Positions 53,665 through 63,960 of a DNA stretch of 64,000 bases are shown here, piece by piece. Under the pieces are notes generated by a model. The model saw only the letters and a list, made by a program, of their open reading frames with translations, was not told the DNA's origin and did no database searches. The stretch covers positions 41,932 through 105,931 of the forward strand of contig NZ_AMZN01000043.1 in assembly GCF_000331535.1 (NCBI RefSeq). Direction: 5' to 3'. The translations under genes and the position numbers were made by a program. Origin of the DNA: Fulvivirga imtechensis AK7 (GTDB lineage Bacteria > Bacteroidota > Bacteroidia > Cytophagales > Cyclobacteriaceae). Within the stretch, counting starts at the first letter, position 1. The number at the start of each line of letters is the position of its first letter.

Positions 53665-55143
53665 ATGAAAAACTTCTTCCTTACAATGCTCTTATTACTG
53701 GCCTGCCTGTTGGCGCAAGCCAATAATATCACGGTAAGTAATGTATCACTCACCGGCCAAAACACGGTAAGTGGTTATACGCTTATCCAATTTGACCTCA
53801 GTTGGGAGAACTCCTGGAGACTTAGCACCGGTCCTGCCAACTGGGATGCTGCATGGGTGTTTATTAAATTTCGTGTTGGTGGCGGTGACTGGCAGCACGG
53901 CTCCATTAATTATGCAGACGGCACTGCAGCCAATGACGGACATACTGAACCAGTCGGATGCACCATAAGCACGCCATCTGATCGCGTGGGAACCTTTATC
54001 TATAGAAACACTGATGGCAGTGGTACTGCAAACTTTACCGGAATACAACTTCGATGGAATTATGGTGATAATGGAGTAGCAGATGACGACATGGTAGATG
54101 TTAAAGTATTTGCCATAGAGATGGTTTATGTGCCCCAAGGGAGCTTCTACCTGGGAGGTGCCGCAGGAGGAACTGAAACTAACAGATTTTATGGCAGCGG
54201 GGATCCTGATCAGCCATACCTCGTGAGTGGTATAGGTTCAATAACTGTGGGTACAGGTGCAGGGCAGTTATACTATGACGACAATGGTTCTGGAGGAGAT
54301 CAGACTGGTCCGATCAGCTTGTTTTTTCCAAAAGGATATAATGCCTTTTATTGTATGAAATATGAAGTGAGCCAGGAGCAGTGGATCGCCTATTTTAATA
54401 CATTGACCAGTGCCCAGAAGCAGAATTTTGACATAACCGGGGCTTCAAGGAAAAATAGCGACAGCGAAGTAAATGGAAATGGCATAGCCTGGACTTCCGG
54501 AAATGCCACAACCACACGGGCGGATTACCCCGTTAATTATGTGAATTTTCAATATCTCCACAGCTACCTGGATTGGGCCGGATTGAGGCCTATGACGGAG
54601 TTGGAATATGAAAAAGCCTGTCGTGGTCCTTTATACCCGGTAATTGGTGAGTATGCCTGGGGTACTTCTAACCTTCATGCTACCGACTATACCATTCAAA
54701 ATGAAGGAAGCTCGTCCTCGGTAATTACTGACATGGGGGAGCTCATTGGCAATGCCTGGTATCAAAGTACCAGTGCCAATGGCAGTGGCCCCACCAGATG
54801 CGGAATATTTGCCGCCAGTTCGGTAAACCATACACGTGAAGAAACGGGAGGCAGTTATTACGGTATTATGGAGCTGACCGGTAACCTGTTTGAATTTGTT
54901 GTGAGTATAGGTTCTTCCGGGGGAAGGGGCTTTCAGGGGCTGCATGGAAATGGCGTGCTTGCCGCAGATGGCTCAGGAAATATCAGCGGTTTGAATGAGG
55001 CAGCGGGTAACTATGGTATCAGAGGAGGGAGCTTCCCCTATGGGGTCAGTGGGTTTTCTGTTGCTGGCCGGCCATTTGCTATAACTATAGGAGCGACCAC
55101 CCAATCTACGTTTGGTATTAGGGGAGTGAGAAGTGGTAATTAA
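53665..55143 (+). CDS. Secreted formylglycine-generating-enzyme-like (SUMF1) protein without catalytic Cys
   Basis: A 492-residue exported protein: signal peptide (1-19), an N-terminal beta domain of about 130 residues, then a SUMF1/FGE-type domain (about 150-490) with MVYVPQGSFYLGG, FYCMKYEVSQEQW, LRPMTELEYEKACRG and a terminal GIRGGSFPYG. The final region of true formylglycine enzymes holds two active cysteines; here no Cys is present there, so it is probably a binding or structural relative, as with gliding/T9SS FGE-like proteins. Its stop codon lies at the edge of a MITE copy. Confidence 0.83.
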   Translation: MKNFFLTMLLLLACLLAQANNITVSNVSLTGQNTVSGYTLIQFDLSWENSWRLSTGPANWDAAWVFIKFRVGGGDWQHGSINYADGTAANDGHTEPVGCTISTPSDRVGTFIYRNTDGSGTANFTGIQLRWNYGDNGVADDDMVDVKVFAIEMVYVPQGSFYLGGAAGGTETNRFYGSGDPDQPYLVSGIGSITVGTGAGQLYYDDNGSGGDQTGPISLFFPKGYNAFYCMKYEVSQEQWIAYFNTLTSAQKQNFDITGASRKNSDSEVNGNGIAWTSGNATTTRADYPVNYVNFQYLHSYLDWAGLRPMTELEYEKACRGPLYPVIGEYAWGTSNLHATDYTIQNEGSSSSVITDMGELIGNAWYQSTSANGSGPTRCGIFAASSVNHTREETGGSYYGIMELTGNLFEFVVSIGSSGGRGFQGLHGNGVLAADGSGNISGLNEAAGNYGIRGGSFPYGVSGFSVAGRPFAITIGATTQSTFGIRGVRSGN

Positions 55144-55286
55144 AGCTGATAAGAAAGCTCCAAGTGGCTTTAAGAAAATGTTCCCGCTAATTAGCGGGAT
55201 GAAGCCCCAAAAAGCGGAGTGCATTAGGGAAGAGCATTTTTGGGACACGCTTAACGCAGACATTGGCGTTTTCTTAGATACACTAA
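55140..55286 (+). mobile_element. MITE-like element A, copy 2
   Basis: 147 bp between the SUMF1-like gene and the type IX secreted protein gene. The left end (TTAAAGCTGATAAGAAAGC) is diverged and overlaps the upstream stop codon; the right end is standard. The variable segment contains a perfect CCCGCTAATTAGCGGG palindrome and is 3 bp longer than in the other full copies. Its frame is open and continues in phase into the downstream gene. Confidence 0.75.
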
Positions 55287-55297
55287 TTAATGCTGCA

Positions 55298-56368
55298 ATG
55301 ATCAGGTTACTGCTAAAGCTTGCACTTTTTGTTACAATGGTGCCTTCAGCCATGGGCCAATATTTTGGCGGTGATGGAGATGGATTCTCTGTCCTCGTTC
55401 ATAATGCTCAACTAGATGGCACCCAATTTAGTGAAATGTTTTCAGGAGGTGCGGGAGACGGCTTTAGTGAGGCTACCTACAATGGGGAGCCCAGCGGCTT
55501 TCAATGGACTTCCCTTTATCATGGAGGGCACGGAGACGGGTCTGCAAATAATTTCTACAGTGGCATGATAACGGGTACCACCTTCACCCTAATGTATGCA
55601 GGAGGTTCTGGAGATGGTTTTCATCAGGAAGATTTTACCGGAATGATCAATGGAGTCACCGTTGCTTTGATGTTCATGGGTGGTGGCGGTGATGGCTCCG
55701 ATCAAAAAAATTATAATGGATTTGTGTCAGGATTAACAATTACGGAGATGTATCAGGGAGGTAATGGTGATGGTGGTGGCTCAGAATACCTCCTGGTCTC
55801 TCCTTTACCTATTCAGCTTTTATATTTTAAAGCAAAGGGGAAAAATGGTACCGTTGAACTCGAATGGGCAACGGCCTCCGAGGTTAATAATGACTACTTC
55901 AGCATCGAGAGGTCACAGGATATGGAGCAGGTAGAAACCGTAGCCGTAATACAGTCCAAAGGCGATCTTTCCGAGGCTGTGAAATATAATGTTATTGATT
56001 ACCATCCTCTGCCCGGTACATCCTACTATCGGGTAAAGCAGACGGATTATGATGGCACATCAACTGATTCTCCATGGCTTGTTGTTACCACTGATACGGG
56101 TAAAGAAGAAATGCAGCTATACCCTAATCCAACAGGAGGGCACTGGGTGAATATAGCGTTACCGGTAGAGCACAAAGAGATGGATGAAGTGATTATTAGG
56201 ATATACACGAAAGAGGGCCATCTTGTGCTGGCCGAAAGTATGGGAAGCCGTGATAGAACAAACGGCACATATTTCATTAGTTTTAATGACCGATTGTCTC
56301 CCGGTATTTATCTGGTTAAGATCACCCTGCGAGGCCGGGACTTTTCCCAAAGGTTAGTGATCAATTGA
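55298..56368 (+). CDS. Type IX secreted protein with 26-residue GGxGDG repeats
   Basis: About 356 residues. Signal peptide (1-20, ending AMGQ). Residues 24-159 have six GGxGDG motifs at exact 26-residue spacing (24, 50, 76, 102, 128, 154), each followed by a YNG/FTG...T.MY strand pattern, pointing to a regular beta structure. A beta-sandwich follows (IQLLYFKAKGKNGTVELEW, about 170-265) and then a T9SS type A sorting domain (LYPNPTGGHWVNIAL to the end). The frame is open upstream through the MITE, but ATG 55298 gives the only sensible signal peptide. Co-located with the SUMF1-like gene. Confidence 0.85.
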   Translation: MIRLLLKLALFVTMVPSAMGQYFGGDGDGFSVLVHNAQLDGTQFSEMFSGGAGDGFSEATYNGEPSGFQWTSLYHGGHGDGSANNFYSGMITGTTFTLMYAGGSGDGFHQEDFTGMINGVTVALMFMGGGGDGSDQKNYNGFVSGLTITEMYQGGNGDGGGSEYLLVSPLPIQLLYFKAKGKNGTVELEWATASEVNNDYFSIERSQDMEQVETVAVIQSKGDLSEAVKYNVIDYHPLPGTSYYRVKQTDYDGTSTDSPWLVVTTDTGKEEMQLYPNPTGGHWVNIALPVEHKEMDEVIIRIYTKEGHLVLAESMGSRDRTNGTYFISFNDRLSPGIYLVKITLRGRDFSQRLVIN

Positions 56369-56378
56369 GTTTGGTTGG

Positions 56379-57017
56379 CTACAGCGATGCCAGCGCCTCT
56401 GCAATGCTCGTGTTTCCGTTGATAATTTCAAAAGTCTTATTTCTTACCTGGGCGTGATCCAGCGATGCCACCAGCACCTGTGCTACATCTTCGCGGGTGA
56501 TTTTACCCTGATGGTCGAGCTTTTCACGAGCGTCAATCTTTCCAAGATGGTCATCATGTGTTAATCCTCCCGGTCGTACAATAGCATAGTTGAGACCACT
56601 GGCTTTTAAATGTTCATCCGCATTATGTTTAGCCTCCAGGTAATGCCTGATCTTTTCATGGCTGTCAGGGTCATCAGCACCCATGGAACTGAGCATTACA
56701 AATTTTTTTATCCCTTGCTTCTCTGCTTCATCAATAAGCTTTTTAGCTCCTTCCTGATCCACAGAAATGGTTTTATCAGGGCCGGTTTGCGATCCGGAAC
56801 CTGCTGCAAATATAATTTTGTCGATTCCCTCCAAAACATGGGAGACATCACCTTCAAGGTCTGCCAGCCGGTAGGCTATGCCCATAGACTCGAATTTAGG
56901 TACCTGAGATTCATCCCTTATCATTGCCACAGGGTCATATTGGCCATGATTTTTGAGGAGTAGCACTATTTTAGTGCCTGTATGGCCATTCGCTCCTACA
57001 ACTAACACTTTTTCCAT
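56379..57017 (-). CDS. NAD(P)-binding SDR-like protein (atypical, YwnB/NmrA type)
   Basis: A 212-residue Rossmann protein with VGANGHTGTKIV (residues 6-17) and no classical YxxxK catalytic pair, typical of atypical SDRs that act as NAD(P)H-quinone reductases or redox sensors. It diverges from a MarR gene with a 110-bp shared control region, so the MarR protein probably regulates it. Confidence 0.87.
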   Translation of the reverse strand: MEKVLVVGANGHTGTKIVLLLKNHGQYDPVAMIRDESQVPKFESMGIAYRLADLEGDVSHVLEGIDKIIFAAGSGSQTGPDKTISVDQEGAKKLIDEAEKQGIKKFVMLSSMGADDPDSHEKIRHYLEAKHNADEHLKASGLNYAIVRPGGLTHDDHLGKIDAREKLDHQGKITREDVAQVLVASLDHAQVRNKTFEIINGNTSIAEALASL

Positions 57018-57107
57018 GATTTTTTATTTAAATAACAAGGGACAGGAAATTGTGGTTACAAAAAATCAGATCTTGTTTAGATTTTTATTTTGAAATTTCT
57101 ATATTCG

Positions 57108-57119
57108 TTGATATATCAA
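57108..57119. promoter_or_regulatory. MarR operator candidate, upstream site
   Basis: TTGATATATCAA, a perfect 12-bp palindrome, 8 bp before the MarR start codon, in the region shared with the divergent SDR gene. Confidence 0.6.
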
Positions 57120-57127
57120 TTAATAAT

Positions 57128-57568
57128 ATGGAAGACGTAGATGCACTGATAGAAGACGTATACGTTTTTAAGCTCGTGAGGGCAGCCCAGGCATTTAAGC
57201 AGTATGCGCATGAGGTAATGATCGGGCAGGGGATAGACCTGACCAGCGACCAGTGGATAGTATTAAAAAAAGTTAGCGAAAATCCAGGTATCAACCAACG
57301 TGAGCTGGCCTCCGGTATTTTTAAGGATCCGGCATCAGTAACCCGCATCCTGGATGGATTAGTTAAAAAGGAGTTGGTTGAAAAGAGACAGGGAAAAGAT
57401 CGCAGAATATACAATATTCACCTCGCCTTTAAGGGTAAGAAACTTGTGGAAAAGACATTGAGTCTGGCCGTGATCATTCGAAAAAAAGGATTGGAAGGGT
57501 TGACCAGAGAGGATCAGCGGGCGTTTAAAAAAGCTCTGGACACAGTTTTCAATAATTTCAGAGGGTAA
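57128..57568 (+). CDS. MarR-family transcriptional regulator
   Basis: About 146 residues with the winged helix: NPGINQRELASGIFKDPASVTRI (recognition helix) and the wing KRQGKDRRIYNI. ATG 57128 is chosen because the upstream frame would overlap its own operator. Identical palindromes (TTGATATATCAA) lie just before and just after the gene, suggesting autoregulation and control of the divergent SDR gene. Confidence 0.9.
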   Translation: MEDVDALIEDVYVFKLVRAAQAFKQYAHEVMIGQGIDLTSDQWIVLKKVSENPGINQRELASGIFKDPASVTRILDGLVKKELVEKRQGKDRRIYNIHLAFKGKKLVEKTLSLAVIIRKKGLEGLTREDQRAFKKALDTVFNNFRG

Positions 57569-57587
57569 AAATTTTTTTATCTAATCA

Positions 57588-57601
57588 ATTGATATATCAA
57601 T
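57588..57601. promoter_or_regulatory. MarR operator candidate, downstream site
   Basis: ATTGATATATCAAT, the same core as at 57108, 19 bp after the MarR stop; a degenerate half-site follows. Confidence 0.5.
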
Positions 57602-57668
57602 AATTGTAATATCAACTATTAATCTGATACAAGTCGAAATGATCCAGAGTAACAGTCGTGAGTCCATG

Positions 57669-57738
57669 CACTTCGCAATTCTGACTTCAGTCTTCGGCTT
57701 CGAGCTATCTCAATACTCAATACTAATATCTCAATACT
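57669..57738. repeat. Heptamer array in the leader of the NTF2-like gene
   Basis: Ten units in strict 7-bp phase: CACTTCG, CAATTCT, GACTTCA, GTCTTCG, GCTTCGA, GCTATCT, then CAATACT twice, AATATCT, CAATACT. It ends 7 bp before the start codon at 57746, displacing any normal leader. Confidence 0.75.
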
Positions 57739-57745
57739 AAATAAT

Positions 57746-58180
57746 ATGAAACACCTATTATTCTTAACGTTCATGCTTTCGGCAGTTATGCCGGAGGTTA
57801 AATCACAATCAAATATGGAAAAGCAAAATGTAGAAAATGTTGTCAGACGCTTCATTCATGGGGCAGATGCACGTGATATTCGGCAGGTGGATGCTGTCTT
57901 GAATGTCAATTTCAGAGCAGTGATCAACCGGTTGTTTGGTGGCGAAGATCTTAGCATTATGACAAAGGATCTTTATCTGGATCTCTTAAAAAATGGTAAA
58001 ATAGGCGGAGATCAGAGGCAAATTGAATTTTTGATGACCGATATAGTTGGTAACTATGCAGTGGTAAAAGCAAAATTCAAAGGAAAAGAATTGCTTTTTA
58101 CCAATTATATTTTGCTGATAAGAACCATTGACAATGAATGGCTTATGGTTACTGATCTTCCTCACGTTGAGAAACCGTAA
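57746..58180 (+). CDS. Exported NTF2-like protein (lumazine-binding-like family)
   Basis: A 144-residue protein: signal peptide (1-21) and an NTF2-fold domain starting VRRFIHGADARDIRQVDAVL with FKGKELLFTNYILLI and W at the end of the sheet. It resembles the putative lumazine-binding (PF12893) group. Role unknown. A MITE copy starts at the base after its stop codon. Confidence 0.78.
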   Translation: MKHLLFLTFMLSAVMPEVKSQSNMEKQNVENVVRRFIHGADARDIRQVDAVLNVNFRAVINRLFGGEDLSIMTKDLYLDLLKNGKIGGDQRQIEFLMTDIVGNYAVVKAKFKGKELLFTNYILLIRTIDNEWLMVTDLPHVEKP

Positions 58181-58308
58181 ATAGTGTCTATAAGAAAACT
58201 CTAAGTGACTTTAAGAAATGAAGTGCCGAAAAGCGGAACGTACTGAGGTACGTGAGCATTTTTGGGACAAGCATAACGCATACATTGGCGTTTTCTTAGA
58301 GCCACTAA
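58181..58308 (+). mobile_element. MITE-like element A, copy 3 (internally deleted)
   Basis: 128 bp; about 20 bp of the variable segment between the left arm and CCGAAAAGCGG are missing compared with full copies, and the frame is broken. Both ends are recognisable (ATAGTGTCTATAAGAAAAC; GTTTTCTTAGAGCCACTAA). Confidence 0.7.
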
Positions 58309-58381
58309 ATATCTGGTAAATGGATTCCCGTGGCAGTATGGCTGTACGGGAGCCTGTTTTTATTTTTATCAGTTTGCATTA

Positions 58382-58579
58382 CTACCGTTTGACAGCAATA
58401 CCCGCCACTTTAAACGGAAACATTAGAATAGCGCCAACTAGTTTAAAAATACCACCAATTGCAAATCCCAATAATTGAAACGGGAGCAGTATCAGCCATA
58501 TAAATAGGGCCAGCAGTGCCAGAGGCCAGCATAATACCAGCAGGATGAACCAAAGAAGAAGGGCTGTAAAGAATCTCAT
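58382..58579 (-). CDS. Small hydrophobic membrane protein
   Basis: A 65-residue protein, almost entirely hydrophobic, with two predicted membrane helices (about 5-35 and 38-60) and basic residues at both ends. No named family recognised. It stands alone between a MITE and the SDR gene. The composition and clean start make it a plausible real gene. Confidence 0.6.
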   Translation of the reverse strand: MRFFTALLLWFILLVLCWPLALLALFIWLILLPFQLLGFAIGGIFKLVGAILMFPFKVAGIAVKR

Positions 58580-58658
58580 AACCCTTTTTACGTCAATAAT
58601 TTAAAAAAGTTATGGGCAGGTGTTTACAAATAAGGGTTGTGAATGTTAATTTAGATGC

Positions 58659-59417
58659 ATGCAAATCGATATGTCGAATAAGGTGGCGCTGGTGACCGGC
58701 GCCAGTCGTGGTATTGGTAAGGCTATTTCAGAGGTACTTGGCGATTCCGGTGCTACCATTGCCATCCATTGCAATAGCAACATCATGGCCGCTGAAGAGT
58801 TAGCCTCAAAAATTGGCCATAATTCCAAAGCATTTCAGGCAGACCTTTCCGACATGAAGGCGGTGTCGCGGCTTTTTCACGAGGTATTTTCTCATTTCGG
58901 ACAGTTAGATGTATTGGTTAACAATGCTGGGATCGCCATTAGCTCAGACATCGATATGGCCAATGAGCAATGGGTCGGAGATTGGGAGAAAACCATGGCT
59001 GTAAACCTTACGGCTCCGGCACTTTTGTGTAAGCTAACCCTACCTCATTTCATTCTGCAAAAAGATGGTATCATTATCAATATTAGTTCCAGAGCGGCAC
59101 ACCGTGGTGATACGGCTGATTATATGGCATATGCTTCATCAAAGGGAGGGCTGGAGGCATTGACAAAAACCATTGCGAGAGCTTACGGAAAGCAGGGGAT
59201 TACCGCCTTTGGGGTGGCTCCGGGCTTTACCCGCACGGAAATGGCACGGGATTTTATTGACACGTACGGTGAAGACTATGCCACAAAAGATATCGCTCTT
59301 GCTGAGATGACAGAGCCCACCGATGTGGCACAGGTGGTTTGCTTCCTCGCCAGTGGCCTGGCTAAACACGCAACCGGGACTACTGTCGATGTCAATGCAG
59401 CCAGCTACGTAAGGTAG
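58659..59417 (+). CDS. Short-chain dehydrogenase/reductase
   Basis: A 252-residue classical SDR: TGASRGIGKAI (residues 13-23), NNAG, Ser in NISSRA, and YASSK (Tyr and Lys of the catalytic motif). FabG-like; substrate unknown. It is not near the pigment cluster. A MITE copy follows 30 bp after the stop. Confidence 0.9.
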   Translation: MQIDMSNKVALVTGASRGIGKAISEVLGDSGATIAIHCNSNIMAAEELASKIGHNSKAFQADLSDMKAVSRLFHEVFSHFGQLDVLVNNAGIAISSDIDMANEQWVGDWEKTMAVNLTAPALLCKLTLPHFILQKDGIIINISSRAAHRGDTADYMAYASSKGGLEALTKTIARAYGKQGITAFGVAPGFTRTEMARDFIDTYGEDYATKDIALAEMTEPTDVAQVVCFLASGLAKHATGTTVDVNAASYVR

Positions 59418-59447
59418 CTAATTGGTTAATGGTATAGTTGTGAATAG

Positions 59448-59594
59448 TTAGTGTTTGTAAGAAAACTCTAAGTGGCTTTAAGAAAACGTTCAGGTCAAGG
59501 CTTGTGAAGTGCCAAAAAGCGGAGCGTACTGGGGTACGTGAGCATTTTTGGGACGAGCATAACGCAGACATTGGCGTTTTCTTAGAGATACTAG
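59448..59594 (+). mobile_element. MITE-like element A, copy 4
   Basis: 147 bp, full length, with left end TTAGTGTTTGTAAGAAAAC and right end GTTTTCTTAGAGATACTAG. The conserved frame (FKKTF ... QKAERTGVREHFWD) is open. It lies beside repeat B copy 2. Confidence 0.8.
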
Positions 59595-59619
59595 TTAATT
59601 GTGCATCAACATTAGAACC

Positions 59620-60293
59620 AATCGGCAGTAGGCAAGTAGAGTCCCTGTGTAGTTAGTCGCGAGTATTGAATGGGTCAAGCAACATTGAGCGGTAATCAAT
59701 TTTTCAATAGATGAGTGTCGGAAGTAGTCGCAACACAAAAAAATCCTATGCTAGTCCCCGGACCCCGTTCCCATAGCCGTTAACTTAAGAGAATAACGAG
59801 CCCCCAGAGGGGGTAAATCTTTGTAGCCCGGGGTGAAGCCCCGGGTTTAAACGAGAAGTTGAGTGTGCCATAGGAAGGCCCAACCATGGAACACAGGCTT
59901 CCTTGGCACACATGGCAGGAATGAGTTCGAAGCATTTACCTTAGTAAGCATGGATGCGCCAAAATAGCCTTCTCATCTTCCCAAGCTTGAATGTGGCGCA
60001 TAAAAAAATCTAATCCTATCCCGGGGCTTCACCCCGGGCTACCAATATTGCATCCCTACCGGGATGCTTAAGTTAACGGCTATGGGACCCGTTCCGGGGC
60101 CCCTGAGAAAAAGGGAGCTAACAAGAGTAGACCGTTCCATAAGCTATAGAAATCCAAAGAGTGTGGATTTTTTTCTTCGCCATGCTATCGGTTGGGTCGG
60201 GTTACTTCTGCAGTAGTTCTTCGCAGCGGAGCCCGGGAACCGGATCTGGGACTGGTACGGTTTTGCAGGAAGTTGGAAGTCCGAAATTCGAAG
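59620..60293. repeat. Dispersed repeat B, copy 2 (split by a nested element)
   Basis: The same sequence as at 1395-1769, but interrupted at the G+C-rich palindrome by a 318-bp insertion (59770-60087). After removal of the insertion the two halves join to the CCCCGGACCCCGTTCCGGGG of copy 3. Confidence 0.8.
59770..60087. mobile_element. Nested palindromic element with 20-bp perfect terminal inverted repeats
   Basis: Ends are CCCATAGCCGTTAACTTAAG (59770-59789) and its exact complement (60067-60086). Flanks share CCCGTT (59764-59769 and 60088-60093), a candidate target duplication. Inside, paired hairpins are arranged symmetrically: GTAGCCCGGGGTGAAGCCCCGGG near the left and its mirror near the right, a GTGTGCCA/TGGCACAC stem, an ATGCGCCA/TGGCGCAT stem, and a GCATCCC/GGGATGC stem. 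No reading frame for a transposase. Confidence 0.75.
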
Positions 60294-60324
60294 AAACACC
60301 CAAACATCAAACATCAAACAAAAT
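60269..60324. repeat. Heptamer array (GAAGTCC to ACATCAA)
   Basis: Eight 7-bp units in phase: GAAGTTG, GAAGTCC, GAAATTC, GAAGAAA, CACCCAA, ACATCAA twice, ACAAAAT. It combines the two unit types seen separately at 1821 and 1885. Confidence 0.7.
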
Positions 60325-60350
60325 AAAAAGCCCCGGAAGCGCATTGATTC

Positions 60351-60378
60351 CATCAAACATCAAACCATTAATCATTAA
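60351..60378. repeat. Heptamer array abutting the CAP gene stop
   Basis: CATCAAA twice, CCATTAA, TCATTAA: four 7-bp units ending at the base before the minus-strand CAP gene's last position, as the array at 1885 does at another gene. Confidence 0.65.
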
Positions 60379-60954
60379 CTACCTACCCGGGCACTTTTTT
60401 ATCTTAGAATCATCTTTCAGCGTTCCGAACCAGACAACGGCATATTCTTTATAAATACCAATGCCAACCCCCTGCCATTCGACCTGTTTCCACATACCTG
60501 AGTTAATTAATAAAGGATTGTGGCTGGGGCTTTTTTGCCACCCCTGGAGTCCTTCTTGAGCACTGGCACCCGCAGAGCTGTAGTAGGCTATTTCATATCC
60601 GGGTCCATCATACCCGGCTATTTCTCTAGGCTTATTCCACATACACTGTGCTTCTTTATGGTCGTTGGTATAGCAACAAGAGCTCCAAAAGCCATTTTTT
60701 GACCAACTGTGGGGGTTACATTCATTGTTGGGGTCAAAATTGTAATAGTCAGCCAGGTCTTTGGCATGGACCTGAGCCACCTTCGTAAGCTTGGCCGAAA
60801 AAGGAATGGGGACAAGCTTTTTCTTTTTCCTGTACTCATTGATCAACTCATACAATGTTTGCTCTTCCGTACTAAGACATACGTCTGTATCTGAAGAAGT
60901 ATCTGTGGGGGCGAAAAAGAGCGCCCAAAAAGTTAAAAACAGTATCTGAACCAT
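60379..60954 (-). CDS. Secreted CAP-domain (SCP/PR-1-like) protein
   Basis: About 191 residues from ATG 60954, chosen because it places a hydrophobic export signal (MVQILFLTFWALFF) at the N-terminus; the longer frame only adds leader sequence. The CAP domain shows LYELINEYRKKK, LTKVAQVHAKDLADY, NPHSWSKNGFWSS and a C-terminal GVGIGIYKEYAVVWFG. Several Cys suggest disulfides outside the cytosol. The CAP cavity residues His (HAKDL) and His (NPHSW) are present. Function of bacterial CAP proteins is poorly defined. Confidence 0.82.
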   Translation of the reverse strand: MVQILFLTFWALFFAPTDTSSDTDVCLSTEEQTLYELINEYRKKKKLVPIPFSAKLTKVAQVHAKDLADYYNFDPNNECNPHSWSKNGFWSSCCYTNDHKEAQCMWNKPREIAGYDGPGYEIAYYSSAGASAQEGLQGWQKSPSHNPLLINSGMWKQVEWQGVGIGIYKEYAVVWFGTLKDDSKIKKCPGR

Positions 60955-61079
60955 AGATGAAAAATAACTAAAATATTTAAACGATAAAAAGCCACCTCTG
61001 TTATAAATAGTTCCATTTATAACAGTGCAAGCTTCAATTGCAAGTTGAATTTTGTAAATTCGCAACCTCCAGAGAATAA

Positions 61080-63323
<2,244 letters not shown>

Positions 63324-63356
63324 GGATTCCTAGTCGTTTTGATGACTAGTACCACT

Positions 63357-63403
63357 CGTGCCATCACCATGCCTCCGGGCAGAAAGTGATGGCACGTTTT
63401 TTT
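63357..63403 (+). terminator. Intrinsic terminator after icd
   Basis: An 11-bp perfect stem (CGTGCCATCAC / GTGATGGCACG) with an 18-nt loop and seven T, 33 bp after the icd stop. Confidence 0.85.
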
Positions 63404-63449
63404 ATATAAACTCAAACTATAAACTAAAAGCATCAAACAGTTTAGAACC

Positions 63450-63960
63450 AGTCGGCAACAGGCTAATTAGTGTTTGTAAGAAAACTCTAAGTGGCTTTAA
63501 AAAAACGTTCCCGCAGGGCGGGACGAAGTCCCAAAAAGCGGAGCGTACTGAAGTACGAGAGCATTTTTGGGACAAGCGTAACGCAGACATTGACATTTTC
63601 TTAGAGACACTAGTTAGTTAGTCGTGAGTATTGAGTGGGTGAAGTAAACATTGATCGGTAATCAATTTTTCAATAGATGAGAACTATTCTCCTTCCGGGA
63701 GGAGACACAAAGGTGGGTATGGCAGTCGGAAGTAGTCGCAACACAAAAAAATCCTATGCTAGTCCCCGGACCCCGTTCCGGGGCCCCTGAGAAAGGGGAG
63801 CTAACCAGAGTAGGCCTGTTCCATAAGCTATAGAAATCCAAAGAGTGCGGATTTTTTTCTTCGCCATACTATCGGTTGGGTTGTCGGGTTACTTCTGTAG
63901 TAGTTCTTCACAGCGAGGCCCCGGAACCGGGTCCGGGGACTGGTACGGTTTGCAGGAATA
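63450..63960. repeat. Dispersed repeat B, copy 3 (containing a MITE copy)
   Basis: Matches copy 1 but the beginning is interrupted by MITE copy 5 (63467-63613): the upstream GTCGGCAACAGG and the downstream AGTCGTGAGTATTGAG are the two sides of the split repeat. The terminator-like hairpin AAATCC...GGATTTTTTT is retained near 63833-63858. Confidence 0.8.
63467..63613 (+). mobile_element. MITE-like element A, copy 5
   Basis: 147 bp, with TTAGTGTTTGTAAGAAAAC on the left and TTTTCTTAGAGACACTAG on the right, inserted in repeat B. The variable segment carries a CCCGCAGGGCGGG hairpin. The conserved frame is open (peptide AERTEVREHFWDKRNADID). Confidence 0.8.

Noticed and set aside
55133..55297. Upstream N-terminal extension of the type IX secreted protein
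   Set aside because: It is MITE sequence; the ATG at 55298 opens a clear signal peptide.
63358..63621. 87-codon plus-strand frame at the right end as a protein gene
   Set aside because: It starts in the icd terminator and is mainly MITE copy 5; kept only as part of the conserved-frame observation.
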